Shown here: positions 9,350-19,233 of the stretch, in pieces
How the letters are laid out: the number at the start of each line of letters is the position of its first letter
Position numbering within the stretch: position 1 is the stretch's first letter
NCBI GenBank assembly: GCA_030268105.1
Contig: BSDZ01000017.1
Span: forward strand, 558,001 to 622,000
Direction: 5' to 3'
Source: Volvox africanus
Taxonomy: Eukaryota; Chlorophyta; Chlorophyceae; Chlamydomonadales; Volvocaceae
DNA length: 64,000 bases
Notes under the pieces: model-generated
Database searches by the model: none
The model's input: the letters and a program-made list of their open reading frames with translations, nothing else
What the model was told of the DNA's origin: nothing
Program-made: the position numbers and the translations under genes

Positions 9350-10958
9350 ACATCAAGATGAATAAGAGCAAGTGGTTGGGCAGCCTTATGCCCAGTGGAC
9401 GGGAAGGGCCCTCGGCGCTGCCTCGACATCACACACGGCTCGCACAACCCTGCATCTTCTGCACCGTTCACCGGCTCTGGGGCAAAACGCACCCCTGCCG
9501 CCATGCCTTCACCCACCAACCTCTCAAGATTACCCAGGCCAAGGTGTCCATACCGGCGGTGCCACAGGTCCATTGACTCTGATGCAGACTTCCTGTGAGC
9601 AACTCCACCAAAAGGCTGTTCGGCCATTGACCTGAAAGCAGACCTGGGAATCAAAATACATGCTAGGGCATACAAATTTTCACAGCGCTTGCCCGTCAAG
9701 ATTTTCTCACCATCCTTGAGCAAAGTGACTTCACCATTCTCAAAGCAGACTGACCCGCCCTTCTGGTCCAGGGCAGCAACTGACAGCACATTCGCAAAGC
9801 TGTCAGGAACAAGATACACCTCATGCACCGTCAACGCGGCCATGGTAACCATGGAGACAAGCCTCAGGGTCCCTACTGCTGTAGGCCTGATTATCCCCCC
9901 GTTTACGCTCAGAATCTCAAATTTCTCTGACTCTGCCAGCTCGCGGATATCAATTAGCTGTTCTGCATCATATGTCAGATGATGGGATGCACCAGAATCC
10001 AGGTACCAACCTTTCATACGGTCAGACTCTGATGCCACAAAAGCAAAGTTCTTCGGGCTAGCATTGCTCCTGGCGCCGGCACCTTCCACATGGTTGTGCC
10101 GGCCATAACCTTGGCGGTCGCTCCCTGAGCTGGACCCACCCGTGGCCTCTCCATGGCCGCCCATTCTTGCACGCTCCAGGCCGCCCGACTCATATCTAGG
10201 TCCTATAGGCGCCGAGTCCGGTGAGCCAGTCCTCTGGGCCATCCTGGGTGCAAGGCACCCCCTCTCCAGATGCCCGGGCTGTCCGCAGTTCCAGCACTGC
10301 GGTGGCTCCCGTGATCCGCCGCAGACGTGGCTTCCTCCACGTCGGGGCGCACTTCCTGTGGTTGAGCTTCCCCTACCCGCACTGACAAAGGCAGACGAGC
10401 TGGTAGAGGCATCATGCCCGCTCCCTACCCTAGCTTCGAATGCCAGCAGTTGCACGGTAACGCTAGACAGCGTAAGCTCACCAGACTGTGTCGTTAACAC
10501 AGACACCATCACCTCGTACTTTTGAGGTAGACCCGTCAGCATCGGTACGCCATGTCCTGTTCACTGATGGCTTGGCCCACCTTCAGCAGATCTGTATGTA
10601 ACTCCCGCACTCTTGAAAGGTACACCGGTAGGGCCTCTCCCTTCTTGATTGCCAGCTTAGTATACTCCTGACGCAGCTGAGATCTGCGGGCATGGTTGTT
10701 GGCAGAAAAAATCGCAGCAAGGCCATCCCACGCCATCTTGGCGTTCGGCGATGCCTTGATGACTGGTAGATGACAGTCCTTCACATTCTTCACCAACAGT
10801 GTCTTCACTCGCTCTGATGCTGTGACCTCCACATCTGTAACTGGCTCTGTCAATAGAGCCCTCTTCAAGTTGTGCTCAGCACACAGGTTCTCAAACCGAT
10901 AGGCCCATGTAGAGTAGTTGTTGAGATCGAGGGGTTCTGCCGACTTGTCCTTGCCCAT
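9301..10958 (-). pseudogene. Copia GAG-protease, frameshifted, unit 1
   Basis: Gag packages the element RNA and the aspartic protease matures the polyprotein. The two frames, 10536-10958 (140 codons from ATG) and 9301-10542 (413 codons), are separated by a 1-bp loss near 10542 (CGGTACG, where intact units have CGCGTACG). Contents in order: gag N-domain, CCHC knuckle 'CWNCGQPGHLERGC', protease 'WYLDSGASHH', pre-integrase His pair and integrase Cys pair. The frame ends at 9301, just inside the integrase. Confidence 0.9.
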
Positions 10959-10988
10959 GATGTTCGTGCTTATCTCAGAGCGCCCAGG

Positions 10989-11002
10989 CGGGGCTCATAA
11001 CC
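10989..11002 (-). promoter_or_regulatory. Primer-binding site of family A (half-tRNA type)
   Basis: On the minus strand it reads GGTTATGAGCCCCG directly after an LTR end in ...TAACA and 30 bases before the gag ATG. It matches the family B site and the anticodon arm of initiator tRNA-Met. Other copies are at 21762-21775, 30123-30136, 38485-38498 and 46533-46546. Confidence 0.65.
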
Positions 11003-11092
11003 TGTTATAGTCAGCAAAGCGCCCGGCCCCTCCCTGGGCTGTATTACTTGATCTGACATTCTTAACTTTATGAGTGTTGCTCATTCTCAACA
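11003..11092 (-). repeat. Family A 5' LTR remnant (U5 side), unit 1
   Basis: Minus-strand sequence ending ...CTATAACA beside the PBS. The right edge is placed at a TGTTGAG (minus) start, giving only 90 bp, short for a copia LTR. Its sequence differs from the 3' remnant, so the two may be opposite ends of one longer LTR. Confidence 0.45.
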
Positions 11093-11875
11093 AGTTCCAC
11101 ACATATCTCGTATCCACTCGTATCCGCTCTACTGGCTTCTCGGTACGTGACTAGATGCATGTGCATGTTGCATGTGCATCATGACGGACGTGACGACAAG
11201 CCGCCGACATTTGCAATGTGGGAAAATACAGGTTGGCCGAGCCTTTAGGGCTTAATAGCTACGCTGCTTGGTCGTATAGTTTCGTGTGCATGCCGCACAT
11301 CCTTCGCGGTCTTCTTCGGCATAGTTCCACGCACATCATGTATCCGCTCTACTGGCTTCTCAGATTCGTGACCAGATGCATGCACCACACGGTTTCGCCT
11401 TGACATGGTGCATTCGCTGCACTTCACGGAAATGGATGCCTTTCTCGACTTCATGTCAATCCCCTTCACTAATCCATTCTCAACAAACCTTTCCAAGCCC
11501 TCCATTGCAAAATTGCGAGAACGTGAAGAGACAAGATACAAGAAACAGAACGTGGATGGGTCGCATGTTGTGACGCGACATGGCATGTTGAGAAGCAATG
11601 TGATGTAGGAACGAACCGTGTAGAGCTGGACGTTTTGGAAAATAGCGACCGTTTTGGGGATAAGTAGTAGGCCGAAACCGATCTCGCCTGCCGGTAGGAA
11701 TGAACCAGAGCAAGATTGGATGCTACAACTGCTGCTGCTTACTGTGATGATGGCGAGCACAACGGAATCCAGCACGGCAATGATAAGCACGTACAGCATT
11801 TATACGATGAAGATGGAGGACAACCACGACGAGAGCAGGGTTGACGCCGTGGACAAGCATGCTGAAAACCGATAA
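11093..11875. pseudogene. Scrambled family D copia fragments, unit 1
   Basis: Three pieces in alternating orientation. 11218-11283 (+) encodes a 22-residue gag head, GKYRLAEPLGLNSYAAW, with GTG in place of ATG. About 11284-11510 (-) encodes pre-integrase and finger, 'LERFVENGLVKGID' and 'CSECTMSRRNRVVHASGHE'. About 11511-11875 (+) resembles the integrase tail and acidic linker: its CGAGCACAACGGA region aligns with the antisense linker of family C. The first 125 bases hold a second partial copy of the finger segment (11093-11165) and a GCATGTGCAT direct repeat (11157-11180). None can encode a working protein. This copy lacks 31 bp present from unit 4 onward. Confidence 0.65.
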
Positions 11876-12791
11876 AACTAAACTGCAAAAAATATAAATG
11901 TGTAATTATGTAAAATGCTGTAATTGTGTAAGCAATTTAGTTTTAGTTTTTCACCTTCTTCTGGTGTTTGAACAACTTGCATCTAGTTTGTGTATTTCAG
12001 TTGCTTATTTTAAATGTGGGGACTTTCTCGTGGTAAAATGAACTTTAACTTGCCCATATAGTTCCTGTACAACTGAATATTTCAATGTCCGTCAAAACCA
12101 TAAATCATAATTGTGCCGGCTGTAAAATGCTAAACTGCTTGTATAGTCACGTTTTTCACCGTTTTGAAATAGTTTTATACTAGCCAGTATATTGTGCGTG
12201 CATATATTTGTATAAATTGCATGTCAGTTCTTTATACTCAAAGTGAGGACTTTACTTTTGTATCAACGAAATAAAACTGCCCTCATTTGTACTGTACAGT
12301 TGAATATTTTCATAACAAAAATCAAAATGGCTTCGAAAAGTAAGACTGCTTATGTAACAGGAAAAGCAAATCGTCAGAACCATTCATCATGGTGCCGGCT
12401 GTGAAATGTAAAATGTGCTTTTGATATGGCTGTACCAATATAGCTTTTCATCGTTTTTAATTTCATTTTGAACTGCTTGCAACTTTTTGTGGTGTTTTAC
12501 TGGAAATTTTCTCAGTATGATGGGCACTTTCTTGTGTTGAAACGAAATTTTACTGGCCCTTACTTGCTCTTTTGAATAGGGTAACAGATACGACGCGGAT
12601 GAATTGAAAAAATGTTACAACAAAGGAAGGCACTAGCAGTGTATAGTTGCTTGAATGGAATAACAAACAATTAAGGAAACAAAGTATATGTAAAACCATA
12701 AGAAGGGAACATCCTAGATTACCCAACAACTTGTACCAATGCCCATCACTATATCCAGTTCATTAAGTATTTCCTGTATCTCTCGAACCAT
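11876..12791. repeat. AT-rich non-coding block, unit 1
   Basis: No frame of note and no retroelement motif. Three diverged tandem copies of a ~230-280 bp sequence can be aligned by the tracts near 12018 (GGGGACTTTCTCG), 12245 (GAGGACTTTACTTTTG) and 12521 (GGGCACTTTCTTGTG), each followed by a GAAATNNAACTGCCC-like run. Its origin is unknown; it could be a non-coding LTR, leader or 3' flank. Confidence 0.6.
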
Positions 12792-12959
12792 ATGCGGCTA
12801 CTTCCCGTACTACTTCCCGTAGCTCCCATGCGGCTACTTCCCGTACTAGTACCTCCAGTACCTTTCATACACGGTTGTCTCTGGTGCTATCGGTTCACAG
12901 GTATCAGTATCGGTATCGGTATCGGTTCACAGGTATCTCTGCCCTTACTATTCCTGTGT
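12792..12959. repeat. Short-repeat block with TATCRG hexamers, unit 1
   Basis: A 20-bp direct repeat ATGCGGCTACTTCCCGTACT occurs at 12792 and 12828. A hexamer track at 12902-12925 reads TATCAG, then TATCGG three times, flanked on both sides by CGGTTCACAGGTATC. Confidence 0.8.
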
Positions 12960-14011
12960 CAACATGCGCTCAGCATGGAGTGATACTCATGTTCAATAGC
13001 AGGAGGCAGATTGTGCTTCATGTGCCACTCTCCCGTACCCAATATTCTGTAGCATGGTGTTTCGTCCCGTCCATCTCCTCCACCCCCTCGGGATGAACAC
13101 CATCATCCTCCACAAATTGACGTCACCTGACTGTGACACATGTCCTGGTGCCCTGCGGCATTGTAGTCGTGATATCCATCTTCACTCCTCGAAGTTCCTT
13201 TTTGCCGTCATAGTTTCCGTCGTGCTCGCCATCATCATCAACATCATCATCAGCACCAGTATCACCCAATCTCGCTCGGGTCTTCTCCCTGACGGATCCG
13301 CTCTGTTGCTTGACCCAGCTCGTCCATCTTCTTGCTTGTGGGTGTCATGATCTACGATCCGTTGGTTTGTGCCGTATGTTCTTCAGCCTCTGCACGGGCA
13401 TCGCCAGCCTCCTGCCAATCCGTCCAACTTGACATGGTTTGTGCCTACACACACCGATCCTCTGGGAATCAGCATGCTGTACATCCTTCGGAGTCTTCTT
13501 CGGCCTAACTCCACCCATACCTCCTCTGATCCGCTCTACCAATCCATCTTCGTGACCGGATGCATGCTCCTCACGGCTTTGCCTTGATATGGTGCAATTG
13601 CTGCACTCAGCAGACGAGGATCCAATCTTCCTACTTCGACCTTTCCATATCTCCTGTTCCATTCCTCCTTCGTTTGTTGTGTGTGGCCTTTTTGAGCCAC
13701 ACCCATAAACCCTCTTCTCATGTCATCTTGCGAGACAATTTCGCATCCCCGCTTGCACATGCCGTCCTCTCGGTGCTCTGATGGCTTGCATATGTACACG
13801 TACACAGATTGGTCCTCAAACCTAATTTTTCCTCCTTTTTCGCTCAATGATGCAACAGATATCACCTTTACATAGCTGCTAGATGCCACGTTAACATTTT
13901 TGATCGTGACTGTGGCGTTTGGACAGCAAGACGGTGCCAATTTTAACGTGCCATTGGCCGTGGGTCGCATGATTCCTCCGTTCATGCTCATAATGTCAAA
14001 CTTATCTCTCT
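12960..14011 (-). pseudogene. Family C copia fragment, unit 1/2 boundary
   Basis: Same linker, finger and protease-side order as at 2207-3238. The short form lacks the 291-bp segment seen at 49367. It carries Lys (AAA) instead of Asn in 'VTINNVN', shared with the copies up to 41518. Confidence 0.7.
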
Positions 14012-14295
14012 TGTTGCGATTATGCGGGATTTCACGTCATCGTAATACAGTTTGGCAACGGTTGTGTAATAGCTCTTACTTAGGTGCGAGTAACTGCGAT
14101 GTAAGTTAGATATCGCGACGAGTGCCGTACAGTTATTATCGCGAGTATATTGTTTATGCGCACTCTGCTCTAGTTAGTCTTGCGCGTTACTAACGTTGAT
14201 ACTATAATTATTTATGCCAAATATACACGGTTCCTGCGTCAATACATAATCCTGTAATCTATCCACGTTTCGCATCGGTTGCTCCTATCTTCGCA
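14012..14295 (+). repeat. Plus-strand LTR of family B, unit 2
   Basis: Same 284-bp sequence; the PBS follows at 14296. Confidence 0.6.
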
Positions 14296-14580
14296 AGAGG
14301 TTATGAGCCCCGGCTCTTCTGAGCCGTAATTATCTCGTCAAGGCATAGGCATCAACCTTTTGGCCAAGCGCTTTCAATTGGTGGTGGCAAATACAAGTCT
14401 AGCAACTTTGACTCTACAACTGAAGTCGCCAAAAGTTCTGAGTGCCGGAATCAGCGACTGCTCGTGGTGCGAGAATTGAGGAATCACTCGTGACGCGAAT
14501 ACTGGTCCACAAAATACGGAGCACAGCGACCGCCGCCTCTGGTCAACAACGACCATATCGCCTGCCTACATCGGGCAACA

Positions 14581-15066
14581 ATGGGCAAGGATAGGTTATC
14601 AGACCCATTAGGTCTGAGCAATTATGCTACGTGGTCGTTCAGATTCCAATCTATGATGCAAGAGAACAACCTGGATAGATGGCTGAGAGACGAACCAATG
14701 ACCGACGAGGACATCACCGCGTCAAACAAGGTCAGAAACATCCTTGTCAAAAATGTCCAAGATCATCACTTGGCAATTATCAGAGCAGCGCCCAACGCCA
14801 AGGGAGCATGGGAGAGGCTCGCGGCTGTTTTTGCGGCAAGCAGCGACGCAAGAAAATCTCAGCTTGTTGCTGAACTGTCAGCCCTTAAAATGGCACAAAA
14901 TGAAGCCCTAATCTTATATCTGGCTCGCGTCCGCAATCTATATACGGACTTGGTGGAAGTGGGTTTACCTACACCTACCACCAGAATCTTCCTACCACTT
15001 GGCGGCTGCTCAGCACCTATCACCTTGCACAACTGCCTGTCACAACTGCCGCCCTGCAACTGCTAG
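14581..15066 (+). pseudogene. Truncated copia gag (family B), unit 2
   Basis: 161-codon frame with 'EDITASN' (Ala to Thr) and 'TTRIF', a variant shared only with units 3 and 4. Gag homology again ends at residue 128. Confidence 0.8.
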
Positions 15067-15106
15067 ATAGGTAACTGTGACGGTTTGCACCGTCCACAAC
15101 TTAACA
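14966..15106 (-). repeat. Family A 3' LTR remnant, unit 2
   Basis: TGTTAAG start on the minus strand next to the RNase H end; truncated by the family B gag. Confidence 0.55.
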
Positions 15107-15129
15107 CGCCCCCTCGGTGCAAACCTCCA

Positions 15130-16821
15130 CTAGGCTACACCCATAGAGGCACGGCACCACTCAAACCTAGCTTCACCTAAAGCCTTTGTCATCACATCAG
15201 CCACCATCTTCTCCGTGGGACAGTACCTTAGCTCAACCTCCCCACTAGTAACCCGCTCTCTGACGAAATGATGCACCGCATCAATGTGTTTTGACCGTTG
15301 GGACGTCATAGGGGTGTTGCTGATATTCATCGCCCCCTGGGAATCAACCTTGATAATCACTGGAGAAGTACCACCGAGCTTCAGATCATCAGCCAGTTTT
15401 GACAGCCAAAGAGCTTCTCGCACCGCACTTGAAAGAGCTTGATACTCTGCCTCCACTGACGATACTGCCACGGTACGCTGCAGTTGACTGCTCCAACTTA
15501 TCGCAGTACCGTTCACTCGGAAAACATAACCGGTAGTTGATTTGCGGGTAGCTGTGTCTCCTGCCCAATCTGAGTCACTGTAGCCATCCAGCTGTAGCCC
15601 TTGTCCTCCAGGAAACCGAAGACCCATCTCTTGAATACCCGCCAGGTACCTCAGCACCCCCTTTGCCGCACTCATTGCAGCGCGGGTAGGCTTAGACATG
15701 GACCGGGAAAGCACACTCAGGGCATAAGCCAGGTCGGGGCGCGTGCTTACTGCAAGGTAGTTGAGTTCTCCCACGAGAGCTCGGTAAGGTGTTGGGTCCT
15801 CCAGCAGTTCGCTTTCATCAGTCACTGGAGTAGCCCTTGTACCCATTGCCAGAGGAGTAGCCCGATCTTTGGCGTCCAGCATGTTGTGCCGTTCCAAGAG
15901 CTGCTCAATATACCGAGACTGACTCAATAAAATATCACCATTTTTCTCATGATGAATATCCATGCCCAGAAATACCCGGGCCTCCCCAAGGTCTCGAATC
16001 TTGAAGCACTGGCCAATTGCTTTTTTCACTTCCCGCGCCAGTTCTAAGTCATCTGACGCCACACATGTATCATCCACATGAACCAGTGCAATCACTACTC
16101 CCCTCTCATCAACCTTCAGAAACATAGCCGGATCTGACTTAGATGGGAGCAGCCCAATCTCTGCAAACTTCTCACACAGCTTGTCATACCAGCACCGTGG
16201 TGCCTGCTTCAGGCCATATATGGACTTATGCAGGTGACACGCTAGATTTGGGGTCTCCGACTCATACCCCGGTGGCTGCTCCATCCAAAGATCCTCCTTC
16301 AATTCCCCATTCAAAAACGCAGTTGTCACATCTAGTTGGTGGATGGGCATCTTCCTAGCCGCCGCAACCACTAGGAGGGCTCGAAAAGATGAGCCACGGG
16401 ATGTCGGTGCAAAAAGCTCACCATAATCCACCCCCTCGGGCTGTACGAAGCCTTTTGCTACTAAGCGCGCCTTGAACCACTCAACACTACCATCCTGGTT
16501 GCGCTTAACCTTAAAAACCCAGCGACACGGAATCGGCTTGGTGCCAAGTGGGGTTTTTTTCCAAGGTCCAGGTCCCATTAGCCAACTGAGAGCTAATCTC
16601 GTCATCCATAGTCTTCCACTCACTGGCCTGTGCCCCAGACATCGCTTCAGCATAGGTCTTGGGCTCAGACTCCCCGGTGGCTGCCGCCACATGGACCCAG
16701 CCTGTAACTGACCTAGGTTCCTCATTGCGCCACCACTCAGAAGGCCGTTTGCGATCACGCACAGGATACCTAGATGCAAAACCTTCCCTGGCATCAGCAG
16801 CACCCACAGATGGGCCAGCAC
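15130..16821 (-). CDS. Copia reverse transcriptase-RNase H, unit 2
   Basis: Complete 563-codon frame with VHVDD and all RNase H acidic residues. It differs from unit 1 near the C-terminus by Met to Val ('GTSPVII') and Lys to Arg ('GEARFEW'), changes shared with units 3 and 4, while keeping the unit 1 Pro96. It is thus a mosaic of the two sets. Confidence 0.9.
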   Translation of the reverse strand: MLAHLWVLLMPGKVLHLGILCVIANGLLSGGAMRNLGQLQAGSMWRQPPGSLSPRPMLKRCLGHRPVSGRLWMTRLALSWLMGPGPWKKTPLGTKPIPCRWVFKVKRNQDGSVEWFKARLVAKGFVQPEGVDYGELFAPTSRGSSFRALLVVAAARKMPIHQLDVTTAFLNGELKEDLWMEQPPGYESETPNLACHLHKSIYGLKQAPRCWYDKLCEKFAEIGLLPSKSDPAMFLKVDERGVVIALVHVDDTCVASDDLELAREVKKAIGQCFKIRDLGEARVFLGMDIHHEKNGDILLSQSRYIEQLLERHNMLDAKDRATPLAMGTRATPVTDESELLEDPTPYRALVGELNYLAVSTRPDLAYALSVLSRSMSKPTRAAMSAAKGVLRYLAGIQEMGLRFPGGQGLQLDGYSDSDWAGDTATRKSTTGYVFRVNGTAISWSSQLQRTVAVSSVEAEYQALSSAVREALWLSKLADDLKLGGTSPVIIKVDSQGAMNISNTPMTSQRSKHIDAVHHFVRERVTSGEVELRYCPTEKMVADVMTKALGEARFEWCRASMGVA

Positions 16822-17710
16822 CAGGTGAGCTCACTGAGGGGCCTGCACCCGAAGTATTAGCACCCCCGGCTGGGCCGTTACTGTTATCCCCGGAGCCCCC
16901 AGCACCGGGGGACGGTGATGCGCCACCCTGGGTTTGGGGGGCCGGTTCACAGTCATCCTCGTCATCACTGTCAGAATCCCAATTACCCGCAACTGGATTC
17001 TGCCATCTTACCGTTTTCTGCACACGACCAGCTTGCCTAGGAGATTGCAGGCCAACATTCCGCTCATCAAAGGTGACATCAGTGTGCACAGACACTACAT
17101 GGTTAGGAAACATGACGCGGTACTGGCCTGCATCGCCATACCCAACCAGGACACCCTTGCGGCTCACTGGATCTAACTTGTTACGCTTCTCCTTGGGAAT
17201 ATGAACATATGCCGTACAGCCAAACACACGCAGGTGACTCACATCGGGCTGCTCCCCTAAGAAAGCTTCATAGGGGGTGCACGGCAAGCCGGAGACTGGT
17301 GAAACATTCCGGAGATAATTCACCGTAGACACAGCCTCAGCCCACATGCATTGAGGCAGTTGAGACTCGGCCAACAGAGCACGCATCTTCTCTAACAAAG
17401 TCCTATTCAAGAGTTCAGCAGCCCCATTCTGCTCAGGTGCATACGCCACCGTAGGACCATGCCTAATCCCTTTCGTACGGAAAAACTCCTGCAGGGGACT
17501 GTTGATAAACTCACCCCCTCGATCAGATCGCACCTCCTTGACCCGAAAGCCACTGTATGTCTCCAGTTGATTCACCATAGTTACCACCTTGTCCTTCACC
17601 GCCTCTTTGGTAAGTGTGAAGGCTACAGCCGAAAAAACAGTGCAGTCATCCAGCAGAACAGTTAGGTAGCGAGAGAACCATTTGGTGTTGGCGCAGGCAT
17701 TGGGCCACAA
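16511..17710 (-). CDS. Copia integrase, distal duplicate copy, unit 2
   Basis: 399 codons, DDE residues as in unit 1; 'VAYAPEQ' variant, matching the distal copy of unit 1. Confidence 0.9.
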   Translation of the reverse strand: MWPNACANTKWFSRYLTVLLDDCTVFSAVAFTLTKEAVKDKVVTMVNQLETYSGFRVKEVRSDRGGEFINSPLQEFFRTKGIRHGPTVAYAPEQNGAAELLNRTLLEKMRALLAESQLPQCMWAEAVSTVNYLRNVSPVSGLPCTPYEAFLGEQPDVSHLRVFGCTAYVHIPKEKRNKLDPVSRKGVLVGYGDAGQYRVMFPNHVVSVHTDVTFDERNVGLQSPRQAGRVQKTVRWQNPVAGNWDSDSDDEDDCEPAPQTQGGASPSPGAGGSGDNSNGPAGGANTSGAGPSVSSPGAGPSVGAADAREGFASRYPVRDRKRPSEWWRNEEPRSVTGWVHVAAATGESEPKTYAEAMSGAQASEWKTMDDEISSQLANGTWTLEKNPTWHQADSVSLGF

Positions 17711-19233
17711 ACATCAAGATGAATAAGAGCAAGTGGTTGGGCAGCCTTATGCCCAGTGGACGGGAAGGGCCCTCGGCGCTGCCTCGACATCACACACGGC
17801 TCGCACAACCCTGCATCTTCTGCACCGTTCACCGGCTCTGGGGCAAAACGCACCCCTGCCGCCATGCCTTCACCCACCAACCTCTCAAGATTACCCAGGC
17901 CAAGGTGTCCATACCGGTGGTGCCACAGGTCCATTGACTCTGATGCAGACTTCCTGTGAGCAACTCCACCAAAAGGCTGTTCGGCCATTGACCTGAAAGC
18001 AGACCTGGGAATCAAAATACATGCTAGGGCATACAAATTTTCACAGCGCTTGCCCGTCAAGATTTTCTCACCATCCTTGAGCAAAGTGACTTCACCATTC
18101 TCAAAGCAGACTGACCCGCCCTTCTGGTCCAGGGCAGCAACTGACAGCACATTCGCAAAGCTGTCAGGAACAAGATACACCTCATGCACCGTCAACGCGG
18201 CCATGGTAACCATGGAGACAAGCCTCAGGGTCCCTACTGCTGTAGGCCTGATTATCCCCCCGTTTACGCTCAGAATCTCAAATTTCTCTGACTCTGCCAG
18301 CTCGCGGATATCAATTAGCTGTTCTGCATCATATGTCAGATGATGGGATGCACCAGAATCCAGGTACCAACCTTTCATACGGTCAGACTCTGATGCCACA
18401 AAAGCAAAGTTCTTCGGGCTAGCATTGCTCCTGGCGCCGGCACCTTCCACATGGTTGTGCCGGCCATAACCTTGGCGGTCGCTCCCTGAGCTGGACCCAC
18501 CCGCGGCCTCTCCATGGCCGCCCATTCTTGCACGCTCCAGGCCGCCCGACTCATATCTAGGTCCTATAGGCGCTGCAAACTTCTCACACAGCTTGTCATA
18601 CCAGCACCGTGGTGCCTGCTTCAGGCCATATATGGACTTATGCAGGTGACACGCTAGATTTGGGGTCTCCGACTCATACCCCGGTGGCTGCTCCATCCAA
18701 AGATCCTCCTTCAATTCCCCATTCAAAAACGCAGTTGTCACATCTAGTTGGTGGATGGGCATCTTCCTAGCCGCCGCAACCACTAGGAGGGCTCGAAAAG
18801 ATGAGCCACGGGATGTCGGTGCAAAAAGCTCACCATAATCCACCCCCTCGGGCTGTACGAAGCCTTTTGCTACTAAGCGCGCCTTGAACCACTCAACACT
18901 ACCATCCTGGTTGCGCTTAACCTTAAAAACCCAGCGACACGGAATCAGCTTGGTGCCAAGTGGGGTTTTTTTCCAAGGTCCAGGTCCCATTAGCCAACTG
19001 AGAGCTAATCTCGTCATCCATAGTCTTCCACTCACTGGCCTGTGCCCCAGACATCGCTTCAGCATAGGTCTTGGGCTCAGACTCCCCGGTGGCTGCCGCC
19101 ACATGGACCCAGCCTGTAACTGACCTAGGTTCCTCATTGCGCCACCACTCAGAAGGCCGTTTGCGATCACGCACAGGATACCTAGATGCAAAACCTTCCC
19201 TGGCATCAGCAGCACCCACAGATGGGCCAGCAC
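17662..19233 (-). pseudogene. Fusion of RT N-half to protease/pre-integrase, unit 2
   Basis: 523-codon chimeric frame identical in structure to 6889-8460; the fusion point is at 18572/18573. It has His in 'LWHHRYGHLG', as in unit 1, where full GAG-PR copies have Arg. Confidence 0.85.

Larger units (their letters stand above)
5388..10211 (-). repeat. 2412-bp tandem duplication inside family A, unit 1
   Basis: 5388-7799 and 7800-10211 are near-identical copies. The junction at 7799/7800 joins the gag-protease spacer to mid-RT with one shared base (C). Each copy holds half of RT, all of integrase and the protease region. Copies differ at a few sites, for example Ala versus Gly before 'YAPEQNG' in integrase. 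Confidence 0.93.
4193..11092 (-). mobile_element. Family A copia with internal tandem duplication, unit 1
   Basis: Read right to left: 5' LTR remnant, PBS, GAG-PR, integrase, the first half of RT, then a return to the gag/protease spacer, a second integrase, a complete RT-RNase H and the 3' LTR remnant. Frames are broken in gag, at GAG-PR/integrase and at integrase/RT, so it cannot make a full polyprotein by normal reading. Confidence 0.92.
3239..14011. repeat. Array unit 1 (10773 bp, with 2412-bp internal duplication)
   Basis: It contains every segment of the array once, except that 5388-7799 is repeated as 7800-10211. It is followed at exactly 10773 bp by unit 2, with only scattered substitutions. 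Confidence 0.92.

Noticed and set aside
10989..11002. Possible tRNA gene because of similarity to a tRNA-Met anticodon arm
   Set aside because: Only the anticodon arm is matched, on the complementary strand; there is no acceptor stem, D or T arm. It is a primer-binding site.
11245..11799. 184-codon minus-strand frame with a hydrophobic N-terminus resembling a signal peptide
   Set aside because: The N-terminal part is antisense to the plus-strand acidic linker piece; only the C-terminal part is a genuine integrase-finger fragment.
13054..13350. 98-codon plus-strand frame with a strongly hydrophobic stretch, like a membrane segment
   Set aside because: The hydrophobic run is the antisense reading of GAT (Asp) repeats in the family C linker; no start context or partner gene.
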